NCBI GenBank assembly: GCA_963640555.1
Contig: CAVHZB010000002.1
Location: 1-5,119 of the forward strand
Source: F23-B02 sp963640555
GTDB taxonomy: Bacteria > Bacillota > Clostridia > Oscillospirales > Oscillospiraceae
DNA length: 5,119 nt
Direction: 5' to 3'
Position numbers and translations under genes: made by a program. The notes below the pieces were generated by a model that was not told the origin of the DNA, did no database searches, and saw only the letters and a program-made list of their open reading frames with translations. The stretch's first letter is position 1. Each line of letters begins with the position of its first letter. Positions 5,108-5,119 of this stretch are shown here, piece by piece.

Positions 5108-5119
5108 AAAACAATAAAT

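Noticed and set aside
1..5119. CRISPR array, insertion sequence, tRNA/rRNA, toxin-antitoxin or defence module
   Set aside because: No spaced direct repeats, transposase, terminal repeats, cloverleaf or defence domains were seen. The whole window is accounted for by conserved housekeeping genes and short intergenic spaces.

Overview
The window looks like ordinary chromosomal housekeeping DNA from a low-to-mid GC Firmicute, most likely a clostridial gut-type bacterium of the Oscillospiraceae/Lachnospiraceae kind. The taxonomic placement is an inference. It rests on GGAGG-type ribosome binding sites, near-consensus sigma-A promoters with 17-base spacers, a YerB-type DUF3048 lipoprotein, a YwlG/TIGR01440-type protein, and the use of a TTG start. 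A run of 10 Ns at 2874-2883 shows that this is a draft or metagenomic scaffold.

Layout from left to right. The first 53 bases hold the last residues of a rightward gene, facing a hairpin at 75-106 that can end transcription from both sides. From 121 to 1194 a leftward gene encodes a secreted DUF3048 lipoprotein. Positions 1195-1310 form a compact divergent control region whose two opposing promoters share the same -35 bases. The rightward gene at 1311-1853 encodes a TIGR01440/DUF436 protein of unknown function. A perfect 17-bp hairpin at 1856-1893 separates it from the convergent dapA (1896-2792, leftward), the first committed enzyme of diaminopimelate/lysine synthesis. The dapA-queA intergenic region contains the scaffold gap. 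To the right, queA (2895-3917) and tgt (3928-5058) form a tight two-gene unit. The last 60 bases hold a strong promoter and a palindrome belonging to a gene beyond the window.

How the genes work together: tgt and queA carry out consecutive steps of queuosine modification in the tRNAs for Asp, Asn, His and Tyr. Tgt swaps guanine 34 for preQ1, and QueA then adds the epoxycyclopentane-forming ribosyl group from AdoMet. dapA is an independent biosynthetic gene. The DUF3048 and TIGR01440 genes are linked only by their shared control region. I found no CRISPR array, mobile element, tRNA or rRNA, and no sign of a novel multi-gene system. The most interesting points are the overlapping divergent promoters, the two uncharacterised families they drive, and the assembly gap just before queA.
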